Notes: generated by a model not told the origin, from the sequence alone. DNA of 64,000 nucleotides from Mesostigma viride (GCA_009746045.1 RPFO01001288.1:1-64000), one strand, 5' to 3'. Counted from the first letter of the stretch, positions 29,159-40,202 are shown. Numbers and translations are program-made.

Positions 29159-29560
29159 TCAAGGATGCTGGACCGCCGGGCGCTCGTGTGTAATGCGATA
29201 TGCCCTATACTCGCCGTCAGGGCACCAAAAGGAACCATCGGGAAACCAAACTACTCGCCGGCGCACGCGAATGTCCACATCCAGCGCGTCCAAAGTCGAG
29301 CCCAATGATGATGTCCGCTGCGCCCAGCGGTGCGATGGTCGCAGCCAGGTCGAACGGGGTGCCTTGCAGCACACCTTTGATATCTGCCAGACCGGGCGAT
29401 TGGTGTTGGCGACCATCCGAGTGGGTCAGATGCACGGCCGTCCGGTGTGGGGGCTGGGCGTCAGGCCCAGCCGGCGCACCAGTGCCGCGTTGATGAAGGA
29501 CGTGGAAGCGCCTGTGTCGACCAAAAACTTGACATCCATGACGGTTGGTTGGCCGTGTCT
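29159..29560 (-). pseudogene. Retropepsin-type aspartic protease relic of a Ty3/gypsy-like element
   Basis: From the minus-strand ATG at 29539 the frame reads MDVKFLVDTGASTSFINAAL, with the catalytic DTGAS triad, and stops near 29430. The next frame continues VHLTHSDGRQHQSPGLADIK and ends in GAADIIIGLDF, the second hallmark (IIGLD) of retroviral-type proteases. A third frame supplies DVDIRVRRRVVWFPDGS. At least two indels break it. In Ty3/gypsy elements this enzyme cuts the Gag-Pol polyprotein. It follows the gag gene on the same strand after an insertion-like AT-rich stretch. No reverse transcriptase follows. Confidence 0.65.
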
Positions 29561-30095
29561 GAATATATTATTACATTCTCATATATAAAATATCCCATTA
29601 CCGCCAACGGTACCCTATATAAAACCACTAGTGCTAGACGCCTAATAGTAATTTCCCATTACCGCCAACGGCGTCTATGCATGGGGTCAGTGTATGATTC
29701 CAAACACCCCCCTTACTGCTGATAGCATGATAACAGGGTGACCTGCTACTGGGCAGGACCAATGCACCCTTCGTACTACTGACATCATGATAACAGGGTG
29801 ACCTGCTACTGTGCAGGACCAATGCACCCTTGGTATTTGGTACAGATGTGGGGCAAAACAGACACCCCCCCCTTGCCCTACACAGGTGGGCATTCTCAGA
29901 ATGGCTAAGGTGGCCAGCCACTAGGACTGGAAAAGCGCACCGGAATGAACATATTATAAAAATATAATTATTAGTTAAATATACTAGTATAATAATATAT
30001 TTTATAGTATACTCCCAGCGGCAAGCTCGTAACCGGCCACTGCTGGTGACTCAAAGGTCGCACGCTGTCCGGAGGCTAGTCGGTGAGCCTCGATC
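29561..30095. other. Gag-protease spacer with short repeats
   Basis: It holds a duplicated CCCATTACCGCCAACGG (29590 and 29653), a 60-bp tandem duplication (29716-29835) and AT-rich DNA at 29945-30010. The gag reading seems to continue leftward in another frame to about 30002 (STKGVLRAVNEIEAHRLASG), which suggests a frameshift near the gag end, programmed or mutational. Confidence 0.4.
29716..29835. repeat. 60-bp tandem duplication
   Basis: CATGATAACAGGGTGACCTG occurs at 29727 and 29787, followed both times by CTACTG-GCAGGACCAATGCA. Confidence 0.9.
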
Positions 30096-31729
30096 TCATT
30101 GACCGCGCGCAGCACGCCCTTGGTAGAACTCATCGCTGGCGGCCGCGGCTGCTGGTGCTGAGTCGTGAACTGCCGGGCCTGCTGGCGCCCGCTCGTCCGC
30201 GTTGCGGGGCTTTTCCCTTGGGCCGGAGGAGTCCAGGCGACTGCCGAACGCCGGGCCTGAAAACCTGGGCTCGGTCTCCCCCGTGCCACGTCCAGCGTGC
30301 CTGCTACGGAGTTTGGGGCAGTCGCGCCTGAGGTGACCCACCTCAAAGCACATGAAGCAACGGGCTTTACTCGCGTCGATGGCGTTGAGGCCATGGTCAG
30401 CGTTCCCGTCCTCCAGGTCATCGGGGGAGTCCTCGTTCCCCTCGCCGTCGTGCGGGGGACCTGATCGGAAGAAACGACGCACCGATGGTGCGCGCCCGCG
30501 AGCCACGACGTCGGCCACCTGCAGAAGATACCTCTGGATATTCAAGATGTCCCACTCCTCCCAAGGGACCTCAGCATAGTGCTTCAGTACCTCATCCTGC
30601 AGCTCGGGACTGAGTGCCTCAATGAATCGGATCTTGTACTCATACCAGGTCATGTCTGTCAGATAGGCGGCGCTGGACTCAAACTTGGAGAGAAACTCGC
30701 GATATGGGGTGGTCCCCTGGCGCAGCTTGCCGAAGGCGATTCGCTCGTGGAGTACAGCATCTGGGGGCACCAGCTTGCGTCGCACCCGGTCCATCAGCTC
30801 CTTCACGGATTGCGGGTATGACTGGGACGCGATGCTCTCACAGTTCAAGATGCTCACCACTGAGGGGTCCATGCAGGAGTTAACCACCAGCGGGATCAGA
30901 TCACGGGTGGCCAGCTGCCAGTTGTGGTGATTGCGCCAGATGGTATACTGCTGTTGCCACATGCGTCCCCATTCGTCCACCTCGCGCGGTTTCATGTCCG
31001 CGTGCAGCTTGGGTACATTCTTGAAATTGGGCAACGGTGGGGCCTTTACCGCGTTGGTGATGGGTCCACCGACGTCTACGTGGGGGACGGAGTCGAAGGC
31101 TGGGGGCTGCGACCGGGGGAGAGATCCGGATCTGGTCGGCGTGCCGTGCGTCCGCCGCACCTGTACCGACGAGGGGTGTTCATACCCCGGGTCATCCAAT
31201 GCCACCCTGCTGAAATTCAGGTTGCTGACGACCGCAGGCGAGTGGACCATGCTGCTGTCCTGCGCCCGAGGTCGCTGCGGTTGGGGGACGTGTCGCTGGA
31301 CGGTTGTCTGAGTCCCCTCGTCGTGTGCGGTGGCGCTGCTTCTGTCACCCCCTAGCCGGGCCCGTGGCCTATGAGCTCCAAAGGAAGGGTCCTGTGCCCC
31401 AGGTTCCTCGCCATCCTCCACTGCCCCCTCCAAATCGCCGAATTCGCCCTCTGCCCCGGTGTCCTCCCCGACATCCTCAGAGTTCCCCAACACCATGGGT
31501 AGTAGGGAAGTACTGCCAAAGGACACTCGACGCCTGCCCCGGTATGTTGTGGCCGGCGGAGGTCCCATGGAGCGGCCGCGCCCAGCCCAGGGCTGCGATG
31601 GTCGCTCTGTGGCTGGCAGAGCATGATAACGGTAGTACTGCGTGTTTTCATTCTCGTGCCCTGTCTGCTCAGGATACCGCGGCGGCCACTGTGGTCGTTG
31701 CTGCTGTTGCTGCGGTTGCTGCTGCGGTA

Positions 31730-31804
<75 letters not shown>

Positions 31805-31809
31805 GCTGC

Positions 31810-31867
<58 letters not shown>

Positions 31868-32123
31868 AACCCTGCTGGAGCATCTCCTGGCTGCGCCCGT
31901 CCCCCCCTTGTTCCAACCTGGAGTCTGGACTGTCATCATCTGATGAATCTCTGCGGCCCTGGTCTCTGGATCGTGGGGAGCCTTCCGCAGGTCTCTCCAT
32001 GACCTCACCTGTACCTGTCCCTACTTGGACGTGCGGTGGTACCTCTACCACCTCTATACCTTGCTCGTGGTTGTCTGCCTGTTCTATCTCTCTGTTGACA
32101 GGTTCTCTCCGTTTCCGTGGCAT
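30096..32123 (-). CDS. Gag-like protein of a Ty3/gypsy-like element (polyQ, CCHC knuckle)
   Basis: This intact 675-residue frame would be the structural protein of a retroelement particle. It starts MPRKRREPVNREIEQADNHE. A Gln/Arg-rich acidic region with a polyglutamine tract occupies roughly residues 83-140. The central Gag core spans about residues 370-550 (VDEWGRMWQQQYTIWRNHHN; then YREFLSKFESSAAYLTDMTW; then RFIEALSPELQDEVLKHY), the pattern of retrotransposon Gag capsid domains. The zinc knuckle is C589-x2-C592-x4-H597-x4-C602. The last 25 residues diverge from a better-looking continuation in another frame. The protease relic follows, an LTR lies upstream at 34146-34813, and a LINE fragment is inserted just upstream of the start codon. 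Confidence 0.75.
31731..31865 (+). repeat. (CTG)n/(CAG)n trinucleotide repeat inside gag
   Basis: About 45 CTG units (CAG on the coding strand) with CCG interruptions near 31802-31810 encode the polyglutamine tract. All three frames stay open on both strands, which explains the poly-Ala, poly-Cys and poly-Ser ORFs over the same stretch. Confidence 0.95.
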
Positions 32124-32207
32124 GGTGCTCGTACCGATACCTTACACTGCAGGCAACACCTCCCCAGAAAGAAAGAGAGAGAGGGAGAGAGGGCAACCAC
32201 GTGCTAT

Positions 32208-32222
32208 AGATCTTATATATGT
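32208..32222. repeat. 15-bp target-site duplication, left copy
   Basis: AGATCTTATATATGT here is identical to 32996-33010. The two copies bracket the LINE fragment exactly. Confidence 0.75.
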
Positions 32223-32995
32223 TAAAAATATAATTACTTACAGCAGAGTGAAATCACTCAAACCAAAGCAAACGCCCAGCTATAAACCTATATACAGAGC
32301 CATGTCAAAGCTCTATACTACGATAAGACCAATGGAAACGCCTAACGGGAGGAACCTAATAGCCCTGCTGCACCGCAAAATCAGCCCGCGTACGGCGGAG
32401 CATGATGTCCGCCATGGCCCGAGTCAGCGCCACCGACAAGCGCTGACGCCAATATGACGTCCAGGTCCGCGCCGACCATGGGGCCCGCTGGCCCTCCAGG
32501 TCCAGCCGGTCCTCCCGGAGCCGGCAACACTCCTTGAAGAAGGCGGAGGTCAGGGGCCCCATGGCCCCAAACTCCTCCAGGACAAAGGGCACCACACGAT
32601 GGTGCCCGACGTCGCCGTAGGCCAGGAGCTTGGCCCGCTCCGCCCGGTCCGCCGTGTAACCTGCCGTGAGGGAGGCCCCAGCCACGTGGCTAAGAGCCAA
32701 GGGCCGCGCCACCGAAACGTCAATAAGCAGATGCCGGCCACCCCCCTCAAAGTCCAGCACCACGATGTCAGGCCGGTGGTTGGGGGAATAGAAGGCAGCG
32801 CCATCCGCATCCTCGGACCGGATGTTCGCGTGGGGGAAAACCGACCGAATCATGGCGAGCACCACCGTCAGGAGGACAGTGTGCAAATACAAATACCAAT
32901 TCTGATTCTGTTGGCCCCCCATGCAGGCAAGGTAGTGAGTCCCCGTGGGATCCAGCGGCTGCCCACAGCTACCACAAGGCCGCCCGGCCGGAACA
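32223..32995 (-). mobile_element. 5'-truncated LINE insertion (R2-type, RLE-bearing)
   Basis: The segment is flanked by 15-bp perfect direct repeats and contains only the C-terminal end of a LINE ORF plus about 130 bases of 3' flank (32223-32355). The ORF is cut at the right-hand repeat, as expected for target-primed reverse transcription that stopped early. It sits between the gag start and the hybrid-binding-domain ORF of the Ty3-like element, so it is younger than that element. Confidence 0.75.
32356..32995 (-). pseudogene. C-terminal CCHC plus restriction-like endonuclease domain of a LINE
   Basis: Read from the truncation point, the frame has CGSC, nine residues, H-YLA-C (a CCHC zinc motif), then about 50 residues later NHRPDIVVLDFEGGGRHLLI followed by DVSVARP. 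The RPD, about 15 residues, D pattern is that of the restriction-like endonuclease of R2/NeSL-type LINEs, which nicks the target to prime reverse transcription. The rest of the domain (AERAKLLAYGDVGHHRVVPF) continues to a stop at 32356. Reverse transcriptase and the 5' end are missing. The frame itself is undamaged, so insertion is probably recent. Confidence 0.6.
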
Positions 32996-33010
32996 AGATC
33001 TTATATATGT
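32996..33010. repeat. 15-bp target-site duplication, right copy
   Basis: This is identical to 32208-32222 (AGATCTTATATATGT); see the LINE insertion. Confidence 0.75.
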
Positions 33011-33044
33011 AGGACCTAGTACTATTCCCTAGTAATAATCTCCT

Positions 33045-33403
33045 CTACTGTCTGCTAGGGCCAATGGTCAACTGAGAGAAGGTAACTGTAACTGCTGTCC
33101 CCTCCCCCTGGCTGCTGAGCGTGGGTGTCTTGGAGCATTCACGTGTGATGTGCATCCCCTCAGGCAATGGCATGTGTTCCCTAACAAACCTATCTGCATC
33201 TGTAATGTTATCAAACCCTTTCCACTTAGCACTAGAGCCTTGGGACAATATCTTATCTGTGTTGGGACAATATCTTATATGTGTTCTTCACAATTAGTCT
33301 TCCAGCTGTAGAATATAGCAGGTCTACCCTTATCCCCGTCGTGAGCTACTGCGTAGTAAGGAAATCCAGACTGTCCACCCTTGTTTATTTTACGTCGTGG
33401 CAT
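33045..33403 (-). pseudogene. RNase H1-type hybrid-binding (viroplasmin-like) domain ORF, interrupted
   Basis: The ATG at 33403 starts MPRRKINKGGQSG, then FPYYAVAHDGDKGRPAIFYS-W to a stop after 42 residues. In another frame the sequence continues ILSQGSSAKWKGFDNITDAD and RFVREHM. Together these match the hybrid-binding domain found at the N-terminus of RNase H1 and in pararetrovirus inclusion proteins: YYAV, a Gly/basic turn, the invariant W, then SSAKWKGF and an A-x-x-F/FV helix. A 22-bp direct duplication (near 33237-33282, GGGACAATATCTTAT twice) lies exactly at the break and may have caused the frameshift. It lies between the LTR and gag in the same direction, so it may be an extra 5' gene of the retroelement. 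Confidence 0.6.
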
Positions 33404-34131
33404 GTTACATCATAGTCTGGCAGCGGCTTGCAAGCAGGAGAGAAAGGGGAAACCCAGGCTACCTCTAATGCAGTGACCTTAAACAAACGAGGAGAGAGCA
33501 CGGAGTGTAGCACAGCACACGCCCCCAGCCTTCCGCGGCAAAGGGGCTATACAACGATTACACGGAGGTAAACACCGTCAACACAGTCGGCAACAGCCAG
33601 ACGGTATTCACCCCCACAACATGTAAAACAACGAATGGTCGTCGTCCGCAACTTCCATTCGCACCAACGACATTCACACCCTATAGAGGCACAACGTATA
33701 ACGAGAACCCCTACGCGTGCGAACCCGGAGAGGAAGCGAGCACGCCAGCTAGCCTTCCACAGGCATCGCTTGCAAAGAAAAGATCCTATCTAGGGGACGA
33801 ACCATATTCGATGACGTTAAATCCTCCTGAGCTGGCCGCCACCCGGTGTCGTTGAAGGCAAGCCCTGGCCGCCACTAGGTGTCGTTGAAAGCAGGAGAAC
33901 TGAACGCTATCGTTTACAGCGCCTCACCACAGGACTATTGCTAGCCCCGCCGAGTATCCCAGACTGGCCGCTTGCTGGCTAGGTCGTCGTTGAATCCCTT
34001 TACGGGCTGGCCGCCGACCAGTCAGCAGTCGTTGAATTCCGGAACCTCTACCTACGTCAAACTCAGCCTTGGTATCCTAATTGGCTCACTAACCCTCTCC
34101 GCGAGAGTTAGCTAACCTTTCCAGCACATTT
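33404..34131. other. Retroelement leader with degenerate GGCCGCCA-GTCGTTGAA repeats
   Basis: No gene. Four variants of GGCCGC followed by (G)TCGTTGAA occur between 33828 and 34038, spaced 30-100 bases apart. This lies between the LTR and the hybrid-binding ORF, where an untranslated leader and packaging signal would be expected. Confidence 0.35.
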
Positions 34132-34144
34132 CCTCCGATAACCA
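34132..34144 (-). other. Candidate primer-binding site
   Basis: Read on the minus strand, two bases after the LTR end comes TGGTTATCGGAGG, which resembles the initiator-Met tRNA complement TGGTATCAGAG used by many Ty3/gypsy elements, with one insertion and one mismatch. This supports the LTR border but is not exact. Confidence 0.4.
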
Positions 34145-34145
34145 G

Positions 34146-34813
34146 TGTTACGTCCCAGCCCAGACACTCCTAGCCTGAGCTACGTAGCGAAAGATCTACC
34201 ATGCCGGAATTAGGAAGATTCAAGGTGGCCTAATGCAGATTGCGCTTCACGACTGGGGTCGTGAGATATCTGGCACCGCGACTTGATGCCAAGCTAATTA
34301 ATACACACTTATAATGGCTAGCAATACCAATTACAAATGGATAGTTGCCCCAGGTTTAATGTGTAGGCGTATTCGCACTTATCATTCATCAAACCAAGAG
34401 GACGAGACTCTCGTCCTCGGACCAATTTCACCTAGGTCTGCCACTACGCTGGCAAGGGGCGCCGACATGGCGCCGACCTTCCAAAGCATGCAGTCCACAC
34501 AGGATCCTCGGGTCGACATCGACCCTCGCCTACAGAATCCACGCATGAGTACAATATCTCAACTAGCTATAAAGTACGCAGCGCGGCGCGACTGCACCGG
34601 CCCCTAGAAGATACACGCATACAACAACCTAGGCCCAAAATAACTGGTCCGAATCACCCAAACTGTCTTAGTTCCATACAAAAGTCCTGACCAAGGGACA
34701 ATTCCCAAATTAAGTCCCGAAATGAGTCCCAAAGTCCTACGGACCATGACAACAAGTCAAACTACATAATTTATTCCATTGTTACGTCCGTCCAAAAGGG
34801 CCGGGACGTAACA
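34146..34813 (-). repeat. Candidate 5' LTR of the Ty3/gypsy-like element
   Basis: The 668-bp segment starts and ends with an 11-bp perfect inverted repeat, TGTTACGTCCC and GGGACGTAACA, beginning with TG and ending with CA as LTRs do. The terminal sequence is typical of plant and algal gypsy LTRs. A primer-binding-like site and then a Gag-protease gene order follow on the minus strand. A 34-bp hairpin lies at 34780-34813. I found no second LTR in the window and no clear 5-bp target duplication, so the element appears truncated on its 3' side. Confidence 0.5.
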
Positions 34814-37653
34814 CGTGGCATGCCTTTGCGCATGACACCCAAGTACTAACTTTTACTTACTTACTAGACATCCTCCCTGACTACAAGTCACAACCCTCTG
34901 GGCATGACAGCCAGCTTGGATTCCTTGCTATATGTACATAGCACCCATTACTGGTTCAGGAGCACAAACAAATTACAATGAGTCCCTATCCCCTCCTGGG
35001 AAGCTCGTTGTGTTACCCATGTGCAGCTGGCTCCCCGACTGCAAGGACTACATGATGACCTGGGTTGGCATGCCGGCCCTTCCCGGCGCAGCTCCACAAG
35101 CACCGCCGCAGGCAACTGCCCTGCCCTGGATTGTCAATTAAGAGCTACCTGTCGATCCAAGGTCACGTCATTCTGACGATCCTGACCTGGCCGAGACGTG
35201 GACGCTGATGCATGAGCTGGAGAAACGACTCGACGGAGCTGTCAGCCCGTCACCAAGATGAGCACTGCGCAAGTGCTCACTTAATATATTCCATATAGTC
35301 TGGCCATTAGCAATGTCAGAGGATTTGTACGCTGACTTTACCATATGTTTCCCACTTTCTTAGGCACAGGCTCCTGGGCCAAGGGGGCCGGCACCTGGCC
35401 CGCACAGATCAGGTAGACACATCGATCAGACAGACTAGCTGGCACCAACTGAAGCCCGCGCACAGCCCACTGAGCCCAGGCGTTTTGTCCTCACGTGGCA
35501 TGCCCCAGGGCACGCGCGCCGGCCAGGCAGCCCGCGGCGTGGACTTTCGATAGGCTAGGCATGGACATGTGCAAGACGGGACGGCCTCACACCCCGGGGA
35601 GCCCCCTGCGCTTTGCCTGTAATATGGAGGTAGATGGCTCTTAAGGATCCGGGTGGCATTAGTAGTCACGCAGGATACCATCCCCAAGTCAGTGGTGGGG
35701 GCTCCGCGTGTGACCAAGTTTGGCATGCATAGCGTTTGGCCGTGGTGCCCGCAACCCTGTAACTAGGAACTAGATTGCTACATCCACCCACCCCATCCCA
35801 TCTTCTTTTCCCTGAGGACTTTTGCTCACGTACGTGACGCAGTTACGTGTAAATCACATACTACAGGACACATGACTGCGTCATGTGGGCATGTCAAGCA
35901 CAATCATGGTGTGGAATGTCTAACACACTTCAGTCATCTATATACCTAACCTGATAGAAATATGAGGGTCGGCAAAAGCACTCTGGTGCATGCTCCGTGA
36001 CTCCCCAACAGGAGCAGATGGTTAGTAATTAAATATTATTAATTAATAAATTAATGTGGGTCGGCCGTGGTTCCTCCATGCGTAATGGGATGCCACAAGC
36101 ATCGAATGACAACATATATCGCCAGGTATAGATTTTGCTGCGTGTCCTAGTTTTGTGATGTAGTTTGTTGTACCTTGTGCAGCTGGCGTGATCCTTGGAT
36201 GTCTGTGTCAGGTTACTATTAATTTCTTCAGGGTTCTTCTTTTCGGGGTTTTCCTTATGTTGCATGCCAATCTCACCTCCGTAATGCATCATTCTCAATG
36301 AACATATATCACCATACTTACACATACCATATCATCGTGTGGTGGGTGGAATCCCCAAGCAAGAGTGATTATATCCTGGCTGGTTGTTCTTGTTAGGCTT
36401 CCAAGGAATTAATTAATTTAAGTTGGTCTCGTGTCCAGGTTTGGGGGCCACGGAGCGGTAAACCCCTGAATAGCAGACGTCTCCCCAAGACGTCAACATG
36501 TACTTTATGTCCACAGCTAGTCTGAGTTCTACGGGTCTCAAGTAAGGCCCCGAGATCATCTTGCACGCAAACTATGCCTACCATGCTTTTTTAATTTCAT
36601 AGGACCCGCAGTTGGGGGTTTGTAGTCTTTAACAAATTCCGCCCAACGCTGCTTATCCTGCATATCCGACCATACCTGAGTAAGGGGGGTTGAGCGGCTG
36701 ACGCCAACAGCGTCTTTGCTGTGCATGTCAGCCAAAATCCTATCGCTGTATGTCAAATGTTGGCCACCGCATCGCCTACTGACCCTGGCAGGGCCTGGCC
36801 ACGTTTAAGAAGATATCTCCCGGGCTGGCCAGTCAGCAAGGAACTAGCAGGGCCCTCATCTGTATCAACCTGATTAGTACGGGCTAGATGGCCAGCCAAC
36901 TTAAGCCTACGCTGCCTAATATAATATCAGACACACGGGGCATCCCATCATACAACGCCGCCAAGTGGCGGTGTTCGCCGTACTTAAACCCCAAGATATC
37001 CTAGTAACGTAGCATTCAATCTGGACTCTAGATGTTCAGGGAGTGTCCAGGCTTGCAAGGAACCTTGTGCTAAAACTGTGTTTCCTTCCCCTTCATGGCT
37101 ATTGAGGCAAGTGCACATGTGAAGAAACCACCACATTCATCGCTGTTGCTTCTGGGTGCAACTCCTCCTGCAAGTCCTTTAGCGCCAGTTGAGCCTGTGA
37201 TGGGTACCTGTTACATCACTTTCTGAGTAACTTACATATTACTAGTTGAGTTATCGCACTTAATATCAATCATAGAGCCTTCATGCCCTGATGCCCATAG
37301 TGTGACACAACGGCCCATATGCCCATTTAAATAACATAACCATCACGTCGCCTTGCCTCCATGCTGTCCTGACTTAGGCGCACTGTCGCTCTCCCACCAA
37401 ACAGCCTGAAAAATTGCGCGATTTTGTCAGGAGGCTGCCACAAACAGAAGACCACAAGCAGGAAACAACATGCAGCGGTAGGTAAGCGACTGCACGTTGA
37501 GCAACCACGACCTCATGGTGGTGAGCGATGGCTAGGCCATGACACAGACTTCAATATAGTACACCTGCGAGCACAGCATTCCCGAAGCATCTGCAGCAGA
37601 TGGCTGGCAGCAAGGTGCGTATACATGACTGAAGCGTAGGCGACATGACACCC
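34814..37653. other. Long stretch without a recognised gene
   Basis: Short frames only. A minus-strand frame at 36556-36756 (STPLTQVWSDMQDKQRWAEF) has some protein character but no domain and could be transposon debris. TAATTAAATATTATTAATTA at 36017 follows a decayed copy of the ACTCCCAACGGAGT hairpin motif. GGGCTGGCCAGTCAGCAAGG-type words near 36813 resemble words at 34003. Confidence 0.3.
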
Positions 37654-37826
37654 ATCCCACCCCACCCCACCCCACCCCACCCCACCCCACCCCACCCCAC
37701 CCCACCCCACCCCACCCCACCCCACCCCACCCCACCCCACCCCACCCCACCCCACCCCACCCCACCCCACCCCACCCCACCCCACCCCACCCCACCCCAC
37801 CCCACCCCACCCCACCCCACCCCACC
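37654..37826 (+). repeat. (CCCCA)n pentanucleotide array
   Basis: About 34 near-perfect CCCAC units; GGGGT on the other strand. Long glycine/tryptophan or proline/histidine frames here are repeat artefacts. Confidence 0.95.
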
Positions 37827-39167
37827 GGTACCGTACCCCCACACCCCATGCCCCCACAGGTGCCAGCACATGCGACTACAACCGCAAGATGCCATGTTAT
37901 TCATCCTTTACCCCTCCTTCCTCTCTTCTAACAAGGTGTGCTTAAACATTCATGCAAACAAAAGCAGGTATTTACTAGAATAGGTCAACCTCCCGCCCAG
38001 ATATAAACAATAAAAAGGGCCACCTCCTGTCTAGTCAAGCAAAAACACATTCACAAAAGTACAGATGTCAGCCGTCCTCATCTAACATGAAATCTAGCAC
38101 CCAACCATGAGATGCGCAGCTGTGGCTTGCCTCCGGGCATGAGGGAGGACGGGTGTCTCTGTCCCCTTCCCAAGTGTGCAACATACAGGGATGAAAAGCA
38201 CTGTAACTCTGTATTATTGTGCTCCGCGACTCCCCAACGGGAGCGAGATGTGTACTGAAAACATACGTAGTTTTGTTTGTGATGCATTACAAAACTAGGC
38301 ATGCCGCTGAGCCATGAGGCAAAGTTCTTGATGGCATGACCGTGGGCGATGCCAAGACTGGGCAGATGGCAGACGCTAATTGCCAGCATCAGACAGCACG
38401 TACCCAGGTCATTCTTCATTACTCCGCAGTCCTTCAAGGCTAATCAGCAAGCATGGCAGGGGTCATCCTTTGACTTGTCGGAGCTCAACATACGCAAGCC
38501 GCACCTGGCAAAGATATATTGCCCAAGAAGCGCGACATGCACAGGCATGATATACTTGCAAAATCAGAGAGACAACCAGCGCAGGCCAGAAATCTGGAAG
38601 AATCCGGACCATGGTAATTGGGAGCTTGAGCCTGCTGTTATCTTATCCGCGTTAGCTTATCCGCGTTTGTCGAGTTGTTCAGAATGATGGAAATGAATGG
38701 AGGTGGATATGTGTAGCCGTGGACATTAGATATTATGGCTGGCACCTTGTCTGTTCAGTAAGTTCTTGAAAGTCTCATGAATCCATTGAGAGATATGCAT
38801 CAAGTAGAGGCTAAAATGCGCTTGATAGTTCTCCAGCGTGGCCTCCCAACAAAGGCACGACTCTTAAAAAACAGAAGAAACGATCGCCGAGAAAAAAACG
38901 AGTGCCATGGCAATGTTGCGGAGGGAAAGGCCACCCTTCCCCCCCTGGGCTCGCCACATCATGACACACACATACACACAGCATCACGAACTGACATGTT
39001 TTAAAGCAACTTCCAGCCAAATGCTCATCAGCACGCACGAGAAACAAATTTTGAAAAAGAATGAAAGAAATAACCCATGGTATCGCTTCGTCGACACAGC
39101 AAAATGTGGAAAAATTCACTACTGCGTTTGTACACGCAACGATCGCAGGTACCAAGGTGTCGCACTA
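37827..39167. other. No recognised gene; one dispersed 50-bp repeat
   Basis: This holds a copy (38567-38616) of the repeat containing GACAACCAGCGCAGGCCAGA and a GACTCCCCAACGGGAG hairpin-like word at 38228. Open frames up to 119 codons do not look like proteins. Confidence 0.35.
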
Positions 39168-40146
39168 GGCCGTGCACAAGGCCGTGCACAAGGCCGTGCA
39201 CAAGGCCGTGCACAAGGCCGTGCACAAGGCCGTGCACAAGGCCGTGCACAAGGCCATGCACAAGGCCATGCACAAGGCCGTGCACAAGGCCGTGCACAAG
39301 GCCATGCACAAGGCCGTGCACAAGGCCGTGCACAAGGCCATGCACAAGGCCATGCACAAGGCCATGCACAAGGCCGTGCACAAGGCCGTGCACAAGGCCA
39401 TGCACAAGGCCGTGCACAAGGCCGTGCACAAGGCCATGCACAAGGCCATGCACAAGGCCATGCACAAGGCCGTGCACAAGGCCATGCACAAGGCCGTGCA
39501 CAAGGCCGTGCACAAGGCCGTGCACAAGGCCGTGCACAAGGCCGTGCACAAGGCCGTGCACAAGGCCATGCACAAGGCCATGCACAAGGCCGTGCACAAG
39601 GCCGTGCACAAGGCCGTGCACAAGGCCATGCACAAGGCCATGCACAAGGCCATGCACAAGGCCGTGCACAAGGCCGTGCACAAGGCCGTGCACAAGGCCG
39701 TGCACAAGGCCGTGCACAAGGCCGTGCCCAAGGCCATGCACAAGGCCGTGCACAAGGCCGTGCACAAGGCCGTGCATGCACGAGGCCGTGCACAAGGCCA
39801 TGCACAAGGCCATGCACAAGGCCGTGCACAAGGCCATGCACAAGGCCGTGCACAAGGCCGTGCACAAGGCCATGCACAAGGCCATGCACAAGGCCGTGCA
39901 CAAGGCCATGCACAAGGCCATGCACAAGGCCGTGCACAAGGCCATGCACAAGGCTGTGCACAAGGCCATGCACAAGGCCATGCACAAGGCCGTGCACAAG
40001 GCCATGCACAAGGCTGTGCACAAGGCCATGCACAAGGCCATGCACAAGGCCATGCACAAGGCCATGCACAAGGCCTTGCACAAGGCCGTGCACAAGGCCG
40101 TGCACAAGGCCGTGCGCAAGGCCGTGCACAAGGCCGTGAGCAAGGT
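39168..40146 (+). repeat. 12-bp minisatellite GGCCRTGCACAA, about 81 units
   Basis: The array is a nearly perfect head-to-tail run of GGCCGTGCACAA and GGCCATGCACAA, differing at one base, with rare third variants (GGCTGTG, GGCCTTG, GCCCAAGG) and one rearranged junction at about 39772-39784 (GCATGCACGAGGCC). G- and A-type units follow higher-order patterns, for example GGAGGAAA twice in succession. Because the unit is 12 bp and has no stop codon in any frame, five or six frames are open for 350-410 codons; these are not genes. A copy of the 50-bp dispersed repeat follows at 40203. Confidence 0.95.
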
Positions 40147-40202
40147 CACATCGGTGTGTGCGGTGCAAGCTATATTTCAATACCAGAGGAGCATGAGGCT
40201 AC

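Noticed and set aside
27000-29160. Reverse transcriptase and 3' LTR for the Ty3-like element
   Set aside because: No YxDD-type frame and no second TGTTACGTCCC terminus were found; the element is treated as truncated.
39168-40146. CRISPR-like array
   Set aside because: The units are contiguous 12-mers with no spacers, in a eukaryotic context.
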